Positions 17,113-26,445 of a stretch of 64,000 nucleotides of DNA are shown piece after piece (the first letter of the stretch is position 1; each line of letters opens with the position of its first letter). The notes under the pieces were generated by a model, which saw nothing but the letters and a program-made list of their open reading frames with translations, had not been told where the DNA came from and ran no database searches. The position numbers and the translations under genes are program-made. Source of the stretch: Cellvibrio fontiphilus_A (GTDB taxonomy: Bacteria; Pseudomonadota; Gammaproteobacteria; Pseudomonadales; Cellvibrionaceae); the NCBI RefSeq assembly GCF_042646205.1, contig NZ_JBHRTF010000004.1, positions 434,001 to 498,000 of the forward strand, given 5' to 3'.

Positions 17113-18204
17113 TTACACGTTAAACAAAAAGTGCAGTACGTCGCCGTCTTTTACTACGTACTCTTTGCCTTCTTTGCGGGATTTACCGGCAGTTTTAGCA
17201 CCTTGTTCGCCTTTGTATTGCACAAAGTCGTCATAGGCGATGGTTTCAGCGCGGATAAAACCTTTTTCAAAATCGGTGTGGATTACACCGGCGGCCTGTG
17301 GTGCGGTGGCGCCAATCGGAATAGTCCAGGCGCGCACTTCTTTGACGCCGGCGGTGAAGTAGGTGTGCAAGCCCAGCAACTGGTAGCCAGCGCGGATCAC
17401 GCGGTTCAAGCCCGGTTCGTCCATGCCCATTTCATCCAGAAACTCTTTTTTGTCAGCGCCTTCCAGTTCGGCGATGTCGGCTTCCAGCTTGTTGCAAATC
17501 GGCACCACAATGGAGTTTTCTTCCGCAGCGATTTTGCGTACTACATCCAAGTGCGGGTTATTTTCAAAACCGTCTTCCGCCACGTTGGCAATGTACATGG
17601 TGGGTTTGAGGGTCAGCAGGTTGATCTCTTTCAGCATCGCCACTTCGTCTTTGTCCAAACCAAAGGAGCGCAAGGGCTTGGCTTGATCCAGATGTGGCTG
17701 GACTTTCTCCAGCAGGGTCTTAATGGCGATGGCGTGTTTGTCGCCGCCCTTGGCGGATTTGGCATAACGGTTGATGGCTTTGTCCACCGCTTCCAAATCG
17801 GCCAGCGCCAGTTCGGTGTTGATCACTTCAATATCCGCTGCCGGATCTACACCGTTGGCCACGTGAATCACGTTATCGTCGTCAAAGCAGCGCACTACGT
17901 GGGCGATGGCATCGGTTTCGCGGATATTCGCGAGGAATTTGTTGCCCAAACCTTCACCCTTGGAGGCACCGGCAACCAAACCGGCAATGTCCACAAATTC
18001 CATGGTGGTAGGCACGATGCGCTCAGGTTTGACTATCTCGGCCAGGGTGTCCAAACGCGGATCCGGCACCACCACGATACCGGCGTTAGGCTCGATGGTG
18101 CAGAAGGGGAAGTTTTCCGCGCTGATGCCAGCGTTGGTCAGAGCGTTAAACAGAGTAGATTTGCCGACGTTGGGCAGGCCGACGATGCCGCAGTTAAAAC
18201 CCAT
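17113..18204 (-). CDS. ychF: Redox-regulated ATPase YchF (OLA1 family)
   Basis: The 363-residue protein begins with MGFNCGIVGLPNVGKSTLFN, giving the P-loop. It also has the G3 region DIAGLVAGASKGEGLGNKFL, the NVAEDG element that replaces the usual NKxD and gives ATP preference, and the C-terminal TGS domain with VHTDFEKGFIRAE. YchF binds ribosomes and responds to oxidative stress. It follows pth on the same strand, the usual gammaproteobacterial order pth-ychF. Length equals the E. coli protein. Confidence 0.97.
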   Translation of the reverse strand: MGFNCGIVGLPNVGKSTLFNALTNAGISAENFPFCTIEPNAGIVVVPDPRLDTLAEIVKPERIVPTTMEFVDIAGLVAGASKGEGLGNKFLANIRETDAIAHVVRCFDDDNVIHVANGVDPAADIEVINTELALADLEAVDKAINRYAKSAKGGDKHAIAIKTLLEKVQPHLDQAKPLRSFGLDKDEVAMLKEINLLTLKPTMYIANVAEDGFENNPHLDVVRKIAAEENSIVVPICNKLEADIAELEGADKKEFLDEMGMDEPGLNRVIRAGYQLLGLHTYFTAGVKEVRAWTIPIGATAPQAAGVIHTDFEKGFIRAETIAYDDFVQYKGEQGAKTAGKSRKEGKEYVVKDGDVLHFLFNV

Positions 18205-18351
18205 GGTGTGTATCCAAAGTCAATTCGAGAAGAAGTAGCAAAGTGCTGCGTAAAAGAGTACTGCGTGAAAAGTGCGCGATTATATAGGCTTGCGCTTGCC
18301 ATATATAGGCTTGCGCCGCCTTATCCGGGCTTGCCGCCTGCGATAAACAGC

Positions 18352-18990
18352 TTAGGTATTTTCCGCGGCGGGTTTGGGGGCGGGAGCTTTTTTAGCTTCC
18401 GCCTTTTTGGCATCGGTGTGCAGGGCTTTCATCGCCGTGTTCCAGTCACCTTTGATGGCGTCAGGCAGGCAGTTAATCGCCCGGTTGATTGCCTCATCAA
18501 TCAATTCCTGTTCGGCGGCAGGCGCGCGCTTCAACACAAAGTTGGCCACTTGCGCGGCCACACCGGGGTGGCCAATGCCCAGGCGCAGGCGCGGAAAATT
18601 CTGGTTGTTGCCGAGCGCGGCGATGATATCGCGCAGGCCATTGTGACCGCCGTGACCGCCGCCCTGTTTGAACCGAGCGACGCCGGGGGCTAAATCCAGC
18701 TCATCGTGAGCGACGAGAATTGCCGCGGGTTCAATCTTGAAAAAGTTCGCCAGCGCACCCACCGCTTGCCCGCTGCGGTTCATATAGGTGGTGGGCACTA
18801 GCAAGCGCAAATCGCGCCCCTGGTAATTCACCTTCGCGGTTAAACCAAAATATTTGCTGTCGGTGCTCAGGCTGGTGCCCAGTTTGTGCGCCAGCTCGAT
18901 CACAAAATCCTGCCCCGCGTTGTGGCGGGTACGGTCGTATTCGCTGCCGGGGTTGCCGAGGCCGACAATTAATTGAATTTGGTTGCTCAT
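18352..18990 (-). CDS. pth: Peptidyl-tRNA hydrolase
   Basis: The 212-residue protein has GLGNPGSEY with the catalytic Asn, TRHNAGQDFV with the catalytic His, VPTTYMNRSG and AHDELDLAPG, and the glycine-rich KQGGGHGGHNGLRD. It recycles tRNA from prematurely released peptidyl-tRNA. The ATG at 18990 is preceded by AGAGGTT; an upstream in-frame ATG at 19026 adds a non-family extension. The C-terminus carries an Ala/Lys/Pro-rich tail (KKAEAKKAPAPKPAAENT) beyond the usual end, which could aid RNA binding. Confidence 0.96.
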   Translation of the reverse strand: MSNQIQLIVGLGNPGSEYDRTRHNAGQDFVIELAHKLGTSLSTDSKYFGLTAKVNYQGRDLRLLVPTTYMNRSGQAVGALANFFKIEPAAILVAHDELDLAPGVARFKQGGGHGGHNGLRDIIAALGNNQNFPRLRLGIGHPGVAAQVANFVLKRAPAAEQELIDEAINRAINCLPDAIKGDWNTAMKALHTDAKKAEAKKAPAPKPAAENT

Positions 18991-19080
18991 AGTGAACCTC
19001 TGCAGCCGTCGCTGATGAGTAAACATTAATCGGCGCTACAGCGCTCGCGGCGCGCATTGTCGCCCTAACGGCGGGCAAAA

Positions 19081-19110
19081 AAAAGGCCGGATCCGCAGAT
19101 CCAGCCTTTT
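19081..19110 (-). terminator. Rho-independent terminator of rplY
   Basis: On the minus strand AAAAGGCTGGATC pairs with GATCCGGCCTTTT (one G-U) around TGCG, followed by a run of U. It lies 20 bases after the rplY stop and before pth, so it may attenuate read-through. Confidence 0.85.
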
Positions 19111-19130
19111 TAGCAGGGAGAAAAAAGCGA

Positions 19131-19739
19131 TTAAGCTTCTTCGCCTTCTGCACCGCCTTTTGGCTTCTGGATAGTAACAACGGCCAAATCGTGGTCTGCG
19201 CCTTTTTGCAAATCGGTAGAAACAACACCGCTTGGCAATTTCAGGTCAGAAATGTGCAGGATGGTGCCCACTTCAACGTTGGCCAAGTCCACTTCAATGA
19301 ACTCTGGCAATTGGTGCGGGAAGCACACAACGTCCAATTGAGTCAGGTTGTGAACCACTTTACCGCCCTGGATTTTCACGCCTTTAGAAGACGCTTCATT
19401 GATGAAGTGCAGAGGTACGTGAGTGTGTACCTTGGTTGACTTGTCAATGCGCAGGAAGTCCAGGTGCAGCACAACTGGCTTGGATGGGTGACGTTGAACG
19501 TCTTTCAAAATCACATCTTGTGCAGTGCCATCAACGTTCAGGCTGATGATGTGAGAGTAGAAAGCTTCGTGTTCCAAGTGCTTCATCAGCTCGTTGGCAG
19601 AAACAGAAACGCTAACAGGTGCTACGTTGCCACCGTAAATAACAGCGGGAACTTGAGCAGCCAAACGACGCAGGCGGCGGCTCGCACCTTTCCCCAAGTC
19701 GTTACGGGCAGTTGCATCTAATTTAAAGTCTTCAGACAT
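19131..19739 (-). CDS. rplY: 50S ribosomal protein L25/general stress protein Ctc
   Basis: The 202-residue protein is the long Ctc form. An N-terminal L25 5S-rRNA-binding domain (about 1-95: ARNDLGKGASRRLRR, VPAVIYGG, DVQRHPSKPVVLHLDFLRID) is followed by a beta-barrel TL5-type domain (HVPLHFINEASSKGVKIQGG, LPEFIEVDL, GTILHISDLKLP). The tail is acidic (GGAEGEEA). It sits in the conserved prs-rplY-pth-ychF order on one strand and is separated from prs by 117 bases that contain only a short hairpin (CCACACA/TGTGTGG at about 19798-19820). Confidence 0.96.
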   Translation of the reverse strand: MSEDFKLDATARNDLGKGASRRLRRLAAQVPAVIYGGNVAPVSVSVSANELMKHLEHEAFYSHIISLNVDGTAQDVILKDVQRHPSKPVVLHLDFLRIDKSTKVHTHVPLHFINEASSKGVKIQGGKVVHNLTQLDVVCFPHQLPEFIEVDLANVEVGTILHISDLKLPSGVVSTDLQKGADHDLAVVTIQKPKGGAEGEEA

Positions 19740-19856
19740 TTTATCGTCCTCAATTTTCCGTGTAGATCCGCGACCAGAATCTACCGGGTTTCAGTGACCA
19801 CACAGCAGCATGTTGTGTGGCGGTTTACCGGATTGCCAGTGGCTAGCCTTGACAGG

Positions 19857-20798
19857 TTAGCGGAACATGGCGCTCAGGGATTCTTCATTGCTCAAGCGAC
19901 GCACCGCTTCAGCGAGCATTTTTGACAAGGTCAAACTGCGAATACGCGGGCAGTTTTTGGCAGCCTCGCTCAGTGGAATTGAGTCGGTCACTACCAACTG
20001 ATCCAATTCGGAGTTGTTGATGTTATCGATTGCCTTGCCAGACAGCACCGGGTGGGTACAGTAGGCGATAACCTTCTTGGCGCCTTGGGCTTTCAGGGCT
20101 TTGGCGGCGCTGCACAAGGTGCCGGCGGTGTCGATAATGTCATCCACCAACAGACAGGTGCGGCCTTCTACTTCGCCAATAATGTGCATCACTTCGGCAA
20201 CGTTGGCGCGCGGACGGCGCTTGTCGATAATCGACAGGTCTATGCCCAATTGTTTGGCCACTGCGCGGGCGCGCACTACGCCGCCAATATCGGGTGATAC
20301 CACAATCAAGTCTTCAAATTTTTGCTGTTCTATATCTTCCAGCAGCACGGGTGAGCCGTAGACGTTATCTACCGGAACATCAAAAAAGCCCTGGATTTGC
20401 TCGGCGTGCAGGTCAACGGTGAGTACGCGGTCAACGCCCACGCCTACCATCATGTCTGCTACCACTTTAGCGGTAATGGGTACGCGGGCTGAGCGCACGC
20501 GGCGATCCTGACGGGCGTAACCAAAATAAGGGACTACCGCCGTGATGCGACCGGCGGAGGCGCGACGCAGCGCATCCACCATCACAATCAGTTCCATCAG
20601 GTTGTCATTGGTGGGGGCGCAGGTTGGTTGCACCACAAACACATCGCGACCGCGCACGTTATCGTGCAGTTCTACCGCAATTTCACCATCAGAGAATTGA
20701 GAAACAGATACGTTGCCCAGGGGCATGCCCAGATGGTCGACAATTTTTTTGGCGAGATCAGGGTTTGCGTTGCCGGTAAAGACCATTAAGTCAGTCAC
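19857..20798 (-). CDS. prs: Ribose-phosphate pyrophosphokinase
   Basis: The 313-residue enzyme makes PRPP from ribose 5-phosphate and ATP. It shows MVFTGNANPDLAKKI, FSDGEIAVELHDNVRGRDVF, the ATP-binding YFGYARQDRR, the DLHAEQIQGFF segment, the ribose-phosphate loop VVSPDIGGVVRARA and the PRPP loop LVDDIIDTAGT. Length and motifs are those of the class I enzyme. It lies downstream of tRNA-Gln and ispE in the common gammaproteobacterial order. Confidence 0.97.
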   Translation of the reverse strand: MTDLMVFTGNANPDLAKKIVDHLGMPLGNVSVSQFSDGEIAVELHDNVRGRDVFVVQPTCAPTNDNLMELIVMVDALRRASAGRITAVVPYFGYARQDRRVRSARVPITAKVVADMMVGVGVDRVLTVDLHAEQIQGFFDVPVDNVYGSPVLLEDIEQQKFEDLIVVSPDIGGVVRARAVAKQLGIDLSIIDKRRPRANVAEVMHIIGEVEGRTCLLVDDIIDTAGTLCSAAKALKAQGAKKVIAYCTHPVLSGKAIDNINNSELDQLVVTDSIPLSEAAKNCPRIRSLTLSKMLAEAVRRLSNEESLSAMFR

Positions 20799-20968
20799 GT
20801 CAGATACCTTTTGGTGATTGCTGGGGTGATGCTGGAAGCCTGAATTTGAAACTCTTGGAAACCTGTTTCTGCAAAGCAGGTTTTTTTACCCTAGGAAAAG
20901 CCTGCTGATAAAGCAGCTGGAAAAGAGTAAACGAGATGGGAAATTGATTGTTCATACTGAGAAATAGA

Positions 20969-21043
20969 TGGCAGGGGCGGAAGGACTCGAACCTACGAAT
21001 GGCGGGATCAAAACCCGCTGCCTTACCACTTGGCGACGCCCCT
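20969..21043 (-). tRNA. tRNA-Gln (anticodon UUG)
   Basis: The minus-strand 75-mer folds as a tRNA. The acceptor stem is AGGGGCG with CGCCCCT, the discriminator is G, and the CCA is encoded. The anticodon stem GCGGG/CCCGC holds the loop TTTTGAT, giving anticodon TTG (UUG). The T arm contains GGTTCGAGTCC. The 5' end is 11 bases after the ispE stop, so it is probably processed from an lolB-ispE transcript or driven by a promoter within ispE. Confidence 0.96.
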
Positions 21044-21054
21044 GTTGTGCTTGA

Positions 21055-21900
21055 TCAGTCTGACGGTAGCAGCTTGTATAACGGCGACTGGTTAACACCT
21101 TGCGCTATAAAGCTGGGCAGATCTTTTGGCAAATTTGCCTGCACTTGCTGTGCTTGTTCTGCCGATTCGAAACTTGCAAAAACGCAGGCTCCGGTTCCCG
21201 TCATTCTCGCGTTGCGATCAAATTTCTGTAGCAAAATGAGTGCTTTATCAACTGCTGGATAGAGCCTTCTCACTAGCGCTTCGCAGTCATTTTTACCGCC
21301 CCGCTCAAGGAAGGCCGCCACTTTAATGGCGGGCGAATCTCTTGTCAAATCTTTATGTGAAAAAATTTCTGCAGTGGATACATGGCAATCAGGTTGTGCA
21401 ACCAAAAACCATTTTGGTTGCGTTTTGATAGGTTCCAGCGCCTCGCCCACCCCTTCTGCCCAAGCGGTTTGGGCATTAATAAATACGGGTACATCTGCTC
21501 CCAATTGCAAGCCAAGGGATTGCAATTGGTTTTTGCTTAGCCCGCAACCCCACAAATGGTTAAGTGCCACTAATGTGGTTGCTGCATTGCTGCTGCCGCC
21601 ACCAATACCGCCGCCCATAGGCAAGCGTTTGAGAAGTTGGATATCTACCCCGTCATCTGGTTTTTTGTAGGGTTCAAGTTTGCGCACTGCTTTGATAATC
21701 AAATTGTGCTCAAAATCTACGCCAGGTAGTTCTGGGGTGAGGCTGATTTGGCCATCGTGACGTGTACAGAAAGTCATTTCATCGCCGTAGTCGAGCAACT
21801 GAAATAAGGTTTGCAGATTGTGGTAACCATCGGCACGACGGCCGGTGATATGTAAAAACAGATTCAGTTTGGCCGGGGATAACAGGGTCAGGCTGCTCAT
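21055..21900 (-). CDS. ispE: 4-diphosphocytidyl-2-C-methyl-D-erythritol kinase
   Basis: The 281-residue GHMP kinase phosphorylates CDP-methylerythritol in the non-mevalonate isoprenoid pathway. It has SPAKLNLFLHITGRRADGYH, the glycine-rich ATP loop LPMGGGIGGGSSNAATTLVA, LGADVPVFI and the C-terminal MTGTGACVFASF. It follows lolB by 28 bases and precedes tRNA-Gln, the usual order. Confidence 0.97.
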   Translation of the reverse strand: MSSLTLLSPAKLNLFLHITGRRADGYHNLQTLFQLLDYGDEMTFCTRHDGQISLTPELPGVDFEHNLIIKAVRKLEPYKKPDDGVDIQLLKRLPMGGGIGGGSSNAATTLVALNHLWGCGLSKNQLQSLGLQLGADVPVFINAQTAWAEGVGEALEPIKTQPKWFLVAQPDCHVSTAEIFSHKDLTRDSPAIKVAAFLERGGKNDCEALVRRLYPAVDKALILLQKFDRNARMTGTGACVFASFESAEQAQQVQANLPKDLPSFIAQGVNQSPLYKLLPSD

Positions 21901-21928
21901 TTATCGATTCCAGTGGCGGCTTGTTGTA

Positions 21929-22543
21929 CTACTTATTCTGTTGGGCCATTTTCCAGTCGCGCACCACCAGCACCAGGCGTACATCTTTGTGTTCGGCGGT
22001 GATTTTGCCGGGCAGGGCGAAGGTTTGATTCCCTAGCGGGTAGTTTTTGTATTGGCTGTAGGCTATTGACCAGCCACCTTGTTCGAGCTGTGCCAGCAGC
22101 CCTGCCGCATTCTGTTGCAGGTGGGTGATTCGTTGTTTGGGCGCCGGTACGCCGCGCACCCAGTAGGTGAGCTGGGCTACAGGGAGTGTCCAGCCCGCAG
22201 CTTTTCTGATGAGCGCCTCGGCGCTTCTTGCCTCGAGTGGTTCGCTACCCGACTGTTCCAGGCGCACTTTATGTGGTGTGCCGGTGATAATCATGCGTTT
22301 TTGTCCGAGTGGGCCGCTGAGATTAATTTGATAATCGCTAGCTTGCTGCGCCCATTTGAGCGAGGCGCTGCCGCTGTCGTCGCTGGTGCGAATGCCTAGC
22401 TTGCCGTTTAGCTCCCATTGGCTAATGGCTTGTAGTTGTTGTTGATGCGCAAGCAGGTCGGGTGGCGGTGTAAGTGTGCTGCGATGAGCGCAGCCTGAAA
22501 TCAACAGCAAGAGAAGCAATGGCAGCAAGCAGCGGCTCAGCAT
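21929..22543 (-). CDS. lolB: Outer-membrane lipoprotein receptor LolB
   Basis: The 204-residue lipoprotein has the signal MLSRCLLPLLLLLLISGC with Cys18. LolB family segments include WELNGKLGIRTSDDSGSASL, LSGPLGQKRMIITG, the tryptophan-containing GWTLPVAQLTYWVRG, and the C-terminal LVVRDWKM. LolB accepts lipoproteins from LolA and inserts them into the outer membrane. Its ATG overlaps the stop of the upstream TPR gene by one base (TAATG), suggesting coupled translation. Confidence 0.93.
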   Translation of the reverse strand: MLSRCLLPLLLLLLISGCAHRSTLTPPPDLLAHQQQLQAISQWELNGKLGIRTSDDSGSASLKWAQQASDYQINLSGPLGQKRMIITGTPHKVRLEQSGSEPLEARSAEALIRKAAGWTLPVAQLTYWVRGVPAPKQRITHLQQNAAGLLAQLEQGGWSIAYSQYKNYPLGNQTFALPGKITAEHKDVRLVLVVRDWKMAQQNK

Positions 22544-24282
22544 TATAGATCGGCCTTAAGGCGAGTGATGGTTTCGTGGATGGTTTTGTTGCCGGGTTCG
22601 CGTTGTAAGGCTTCGCGCCAAATGCGCCGGGCTTCCTCTTGATCGCCAATGGCCCAGAGCACCTCTCCCAAATGAGCACCGATTTCAGCATTGGGGGCAG
22701 TTTCATAGGCTTGGCGCAGGTAGTGAAGGGCATCGGGGTATTTGCCGGTGCGGTAGTGTAGCCAGCCCATGGAGTCAATAATGGCGGCATCATCGGGCTT
22801 CAAGCGCAGCGCTTTTTCGAGCAACTCATAGGCTTCGTCAAACCTTTGGGTGCGGTCTGCCAATATGTAGCCCAGGGAGTTGAGCGCGGCGACATTGTCT
22901 TTGTCCAGCTTCAGTATTTGCCTTAAGTCGCGTTCGGTTGCTGTCAGGCGTTGGCGCTCATGGTTAAGCATGGCGCGTGCGAATAACAGGCGGGTGCTAA
23001 CCGGGAAGTGGCTGAGCCCTTCGTTCAGAACTTGTTCGGCTTGCAGTACATGATTGTGTCTGACTAGTGTTTGGCTGTGCAGCACATAAAGTGCTTCGCT
23101 CTGGTCAGGGAAGCGCAAGCGTACTCGATTCATGTGTTGCTCGGCGCTGAGGAAATCCTCCTGGCGCACAAAGATGTCCAGTAGCTGCAAGGTGGCAGAC
23201 AGGAAGTCATTGCCATTATTTACTTGCAAGTAATGAATAATCGCCTCTTGCATGTCGTTGCGGGCCTCCGCCATGCGCCCCAGATAATAATTGGCAGTGG
23301 CGGTGTGCTGGTCGCGATCCAATAATTGCTCAAAACTGGTGCGTGCGGTTTCCAGATCCTGACGTTCCAGGGAAATAATGCCGAGTGATAGCAGTATGTC
23401 GCCATTGGCGGGTTGCTGCTGGCTCAAAATGGCAAATTGTTCCTGGGCCAGCGCTAGATCGTGATGGGTCAAGATGCGCGCATATTGCTGCCTCAGGCTG
23501 GTGTTTTCCGGATAGAACTCCAGCAGGCTGGCCATTTTGGCAATGGCCTCATTGTCGCGTTTGAGTTGATGTAGCAGGTTCGCTTCTAGTATCGCGGCAG
23601 GAATGCTGCGGGGATGCAAGGTGAGCGTTTTGCGCACCTGCTCCATGGCGGAGGGGTAATCGCCACTTTGTTGCAGCAGTATGCCCTTGCCTACCAATAG
23701 TTGTTCATCTTCCGGGTGGCGCGCTAGCTGCCGGGAGAAATCTTCCAGCAGTAAGCTGCGGGCGGCTTCATCGATACTGGCGGCACTGGCCGCAATGTTT
23801 TGAAACAGCGGTTCGCCACCTTCGTCTTGCAGTAGCACCGAATAATGAAAGGCCTCCCGCAATTGCCCAAGTTGCAAGTGTGCGAGCGAAGCGTTAGCCA
23901 GGGCATCTTGATTGTGTGGCGCGGCATTGGTCCAGAGTTTGGCCATTTCCAACGCGGTGTTGTAATCGTTTAGGTAGCGCGCGATGAGCGTGGCGCGCTC
24001 GGCGACTTGTGGGTCGCGGGTTTCCCGTGCCTGCTGTACATAGTTACCCAGCGCCAGATCATACTGGGCGCGGCTGCCGGCAATTTCGGCGGCAAGCAGT
24101 GAATAAAGGGTTTCTGTCGGAAATGGGCGGGCGGGGATTTGCACCCTGACCTCGGTGGCCGTCGGCGCTGATTCCGGTGCTTGCTCCACTGCCGCTGCGC
24201 TACGGCTGGCTTGTAGGCTGCAGCCGCTGAGCACCCAGTAAAGGGTGATGCTCGACAATATCAGGGGGCGGTGTTTGATCAT
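22543..24282 (-). CDS. TPR-repeat lipoprotein
   Basis: The 579-residue protein has a lipoprotein signal (HRPLILSSITLYWVLSGC) and at least ten tetratricopeptide-like repeats from about residue 60 to the end. Clear ones include ALNSLGYILADRTQRFDEAY and AIIDSMGWLHYRTGKYPDAL. A TPR lipoprotein gene just before lolB is common in pseudomonads and relatives. It may serve as an outer-membrane or periplasmic assembly scaffold, but no specific role can be read. The ATG at 24282 is chosen because it begins the signal peptide; the frame is open to 24333. Confidence 0.85.
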   Translation of the reverse strand: MIKHRPLILSSITLYWVLSGCSLQASRSAAAVEQAPESAPTATEVRVQIPARPFPTETLYSLLAAEIAGSRAQYDLALGNYVQQARETRDPQVAERATLIARYLNDYNTALEMAKLWTNAAPHNQDALANASLAHLQLGQLREAFHYSVLLQDEGGEPLFQNIAASAASIDEAARSLLLEDFSRQLARHPEDEQLLVGKGILLQQSGDYPSAMEQVRKTLTLHPRSIPAAILEANLLHQLKRDNEAIAKMASLLEFYPENTSLRQQYARILTHHDLALAQEQFAILSQQQPANGDILLSLGIISLERQDLETARTSFEQLLDRDQHTATANYYLGRMAEARNDMQEAIIHYLQVNNGNDFLSATLQLLDIFVRQEDFLSAEQHMNRVRLRFPDQSEALYVLHSQTLVRHNHVLQAEQVLNEGLSHFPVSTRLLFARAMLNHERQRLTATERDLRQILKLDKDNVAALNSLGYILADRTQRFDEAYELLEKALRLKPDDAAIIDSMGWLHYRTGKYPDALHYLRQAYETAPNAEIGAHLGEVLWAIGDQEEARRIWREALQREPGNKTIHETITRLKADL

Positions 24283-24430
24283 GCTCGACCAGTAACAGGA
24301 ATGGAAAGCGCAAACGGCGGCGCGGCTTGCCATGATAAACGGGCGACTAGCTTATAAAAAGGGGACAGTTGTCATTAATCGTTAATGCCGGCTCCGGGCG
24401 AGTTGGGGTTAGGTAACCGGAGCTATTGAT

Positions 24431-24967
24431 CTAAAGTAGCCCGCGGCGCTGGGCGAGATGGGGTTGCGCCTGCAGAATGGTGCGTGTGCGCAAATAGGTC
24501 TGTTGGATCAAGTAGGCATCCAGGCTTGCGCGGTGGCGGCGCGATGCATGCTCATTGGCGAGTTGTTTTTTGGTGGCATCCCACAGTAATAGCTGGGCTT
24601 CGCTGGCGATCATCTCTATGGGGCTCAAATGAAATCGCATCTGGGTACGCGCCGCAAAAAACAGCCGGTTCAACCAGGCGCTATCGTGTGTCCAGGCATC
24701 GCTATAAGCCGTCACCTCACCTAAAAAAGCATTGAGTTCGGTGCATACCACGCTAGCCGGTTTGCCGCGGTTGCACAGGGCGATACGGCTAATGCCGTGT
24801 ACAGCTTCCGCATCGGTGGACCAATGCTGCCAGTCGTCGAGCGGTTTGATCAGTGCGCAGTAGCGGTCGCCATTGGGCTTTATTGCGCCTATTTCTATGG
24901 GATAGCTGTTGCTGCCAAAACCCGAGGCTTCAATATCGATGATGATGGGGCAGGGGTTCTGGCGCAT
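24431..24967 (-). CDS. DEDDh-type 3'-5' exonuclease family protein
   Basis: The 178-residue protein has an Exo I motif IIDIEASGFG, an Exo II region YSDAWTHDSAWLNRLF and a C-terminal HRASLDAYLI that supplies the Exo III His and Asp. The spacing suits a small RNase T/DnaQ-like nuclease. It lacks other domains. It is divergent from hemA. The natural substrate, RNA or DNA, is not evident. Confidence 0.78.
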   Translation of the reverse strand: MRQNPCPIIIDIEASGFGSNSYPIEIGAIKPNGDRYCALIKPLDDWQHWSTDAEAVHGISRIALCNRGKPASVVCTELNAFLGEVTAYSDAWTHDSAWLNRLFFAARTQMRFHLSPIEMIASEAQLLLWDATKKQLANEHASRRHRASLDAYLIQQTYLRTRTILQAQPHLAQRRGLL

Positions 24968-25119
24968 AACAAATCCTCAAGGTGCATTTCGATAATGAGA
25001 TAAATGGGGCGTGGCGGCTCCAAATTAGCTGGTGTTTATGCAGGGATTATCGGCTTGCCTCTTGTCACGCCAAGCGGCGAACCCGACAATACCGCCCTAA
25101 ATTACTACTAGCGCCCCCA

Positions 25120-26445
25120 ATGACCCTGTTAGCCTTTGGTATCAACCACACGACTGCACCTCTTGCCCTGCGCGAGCGGGTGGCCTTTGCGCCGGAAAAC
25201 CTGCAGTCGGCGATGCAGGAGGCCTGCGCGCAGGCGGGCTTAAGTGAAGTGGCCATATTATCCACTTGCAATCGCACTGAAATTTACGCCACCAGCGAGT
25301 CAGACGCCAGCGCAATCCGGCAGTGGCTGGTTAATCACACGGCGATAGATGCATCTGACCTCGCCAACAGCTATTACTGTTACGCGGATCAGGAAGCGGT
25401 TCGCCATATGATGAAAGTGGCAGGCGGCCTTGATTCCCTGGTGCTGGGTGAGCCGCAAATTTTGGGCCAAATGAAATCGGCATTTGCCGTTGCCAAAGAG
25501 GCGGGCACATTAGGTGCTGAACTGCATGCCACCTTCCAGCAGGTCTTTAATATTGCCAAGCGGGTGCGCACGGAAACGGCGATTGGTGAAAATCCGGTGT
25601 CTGTCGCCTATGCGGCGGTGAGCCTGGCGCAGCAGATTTTTTCCAATTTAAAACAGGATACCGCCCTGTTGATAGGCGCAGGCGAAACTATCGAACTGGT
25701 GGCGCGTCACCTTGCAGAGCAGGGCATCAAGCACATTATTGTTGCCAACCGCACCCTTGATCGCGCCCAGCGTCTGGCGCGGGAGTTTCATGGAGAGGCG
25801 ATTTTGCTCGCCGATATTCCCGAGTATTTGCATCGCGCTGATATTGTGATTTCGTCCACCGCCAGCCAATTGCCGCTACTGGGTAAAGGTGCGGTGGAAT
25901 CGGCACTGAAAAAACGCAAACACAAACCCATGTTTATGCTCGATATTGCCGTGCCGCGCGATATTGAGGAGCAGGTGGGTGAGTTGGATGATGTTTATCT
26001 TTACACCGTAGATGATTTGCATGCGGTGATTGATGAAAACAAAAAATCCCGCGTGGCGGCCGCCGATCAAGCTGAAGAAATTATCAACGAGGGCGTGGAA
26101 TTATTTTTGCGTCACCAGCGCGCACTCAATGCCGTGGAAACGGTAAAAGCTTATCGCCAAAAAGCGGAGCAATTACGCGATTTGGAATTGCAAAAGGCGC
26201 TGCGCAGTTTGCAGGCGGGCGCCAATGCGGAGCAAGTGCTGCATCAGTTTGCGCGCAACCTCACCAATAAATTAATTCATTCGCCCACCACCGTGTTAAA
26301 AGAAGCCAGCGCCAGCTCGCGCCATCATGTGTTGCAAGTGGCGCATGAATTGTTTGAGTTGTCGCTGGGCGCTGAATCTGCCGGTAGCGATAAAGAATCT
26401 GTTAACCCTGCTGCAACCAATAGCAGCGCCGCAAGTGAGTCATAA
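25120..26445 (+). CDS. hemA: Glutamyl-tRNA reductase
   Basis: The 441-residue enzyme starts tetrapyrrole synthesis by reducing glutamyl-tRNA to glutamate-1-semialdehyde. It begins MTLLAFGINHTTAPLALRER, has the catalytic Cys in LSTCNRTEIYA, the GGLDSLVLGEPQILGQMK region, NADPH-binding LIGAGETIELVARHL and a C-terminal dimerisation helix region. The ATG at 25120 matches E. coli although no Shine-Dalgarno is visible; the frame is open upstream to 24982. The tail of about 25 residues is Ser/Ala rich. It forms a gene string with prfA and prmC through TAATG overlaps. Confidence 0.97.
   Translation: MTLLAFGINHTTAPLALRERVAFAPENLQSAMQEACAQAGLSEVAILSTCNRTEIYATSESDASAIRQWLVNHTAIDASDLANSYYCYADQEAVRHMMKVAGGLDSLVLGEPQILGQMKSAFAVAKEAGTLGAELHATFQQVFNIAKRVRTETAIGENPVSVAYAAVSLAQQIFSNLKQDTALLIGAGETIELVARHLAEQGIKHIIVANRTLDRAQRLAREFHGEAILLADIPEYLHRADIVISSTASQLPLLGKGAVESALKKRKHKPMFMLDIAVPRDIEEQVGELDDVYLYTVDDLHAVIDENKKSRVAAADQAEEIINEGVELFLRHQRALNAVETVKAYRQKAEQLRDLELQKALRSLQAGANAEQVLHQFARNLTNKLIHSPTTVLKEASASSRHHVLQVAHELFELSLGAESAGSDKESVNPAATNSSAASES

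Noticed and set aside
17131..18693. A 520-codon open frame on the + strand
   Set aside because: It lies opposite ychF and part of pth, which have full family motifs. Its translation is rich in Phe, Val, His and Gly in the manner of an antisense shadow and has no recognisable domain.
20870..20898. Terminator between tRNA-Gln and prs (AAACCTG with CAGGTTT)
   Set aside because: The T-run is on the + strand, opposite to transcription of both genes, so a role as their terminator is not supported.
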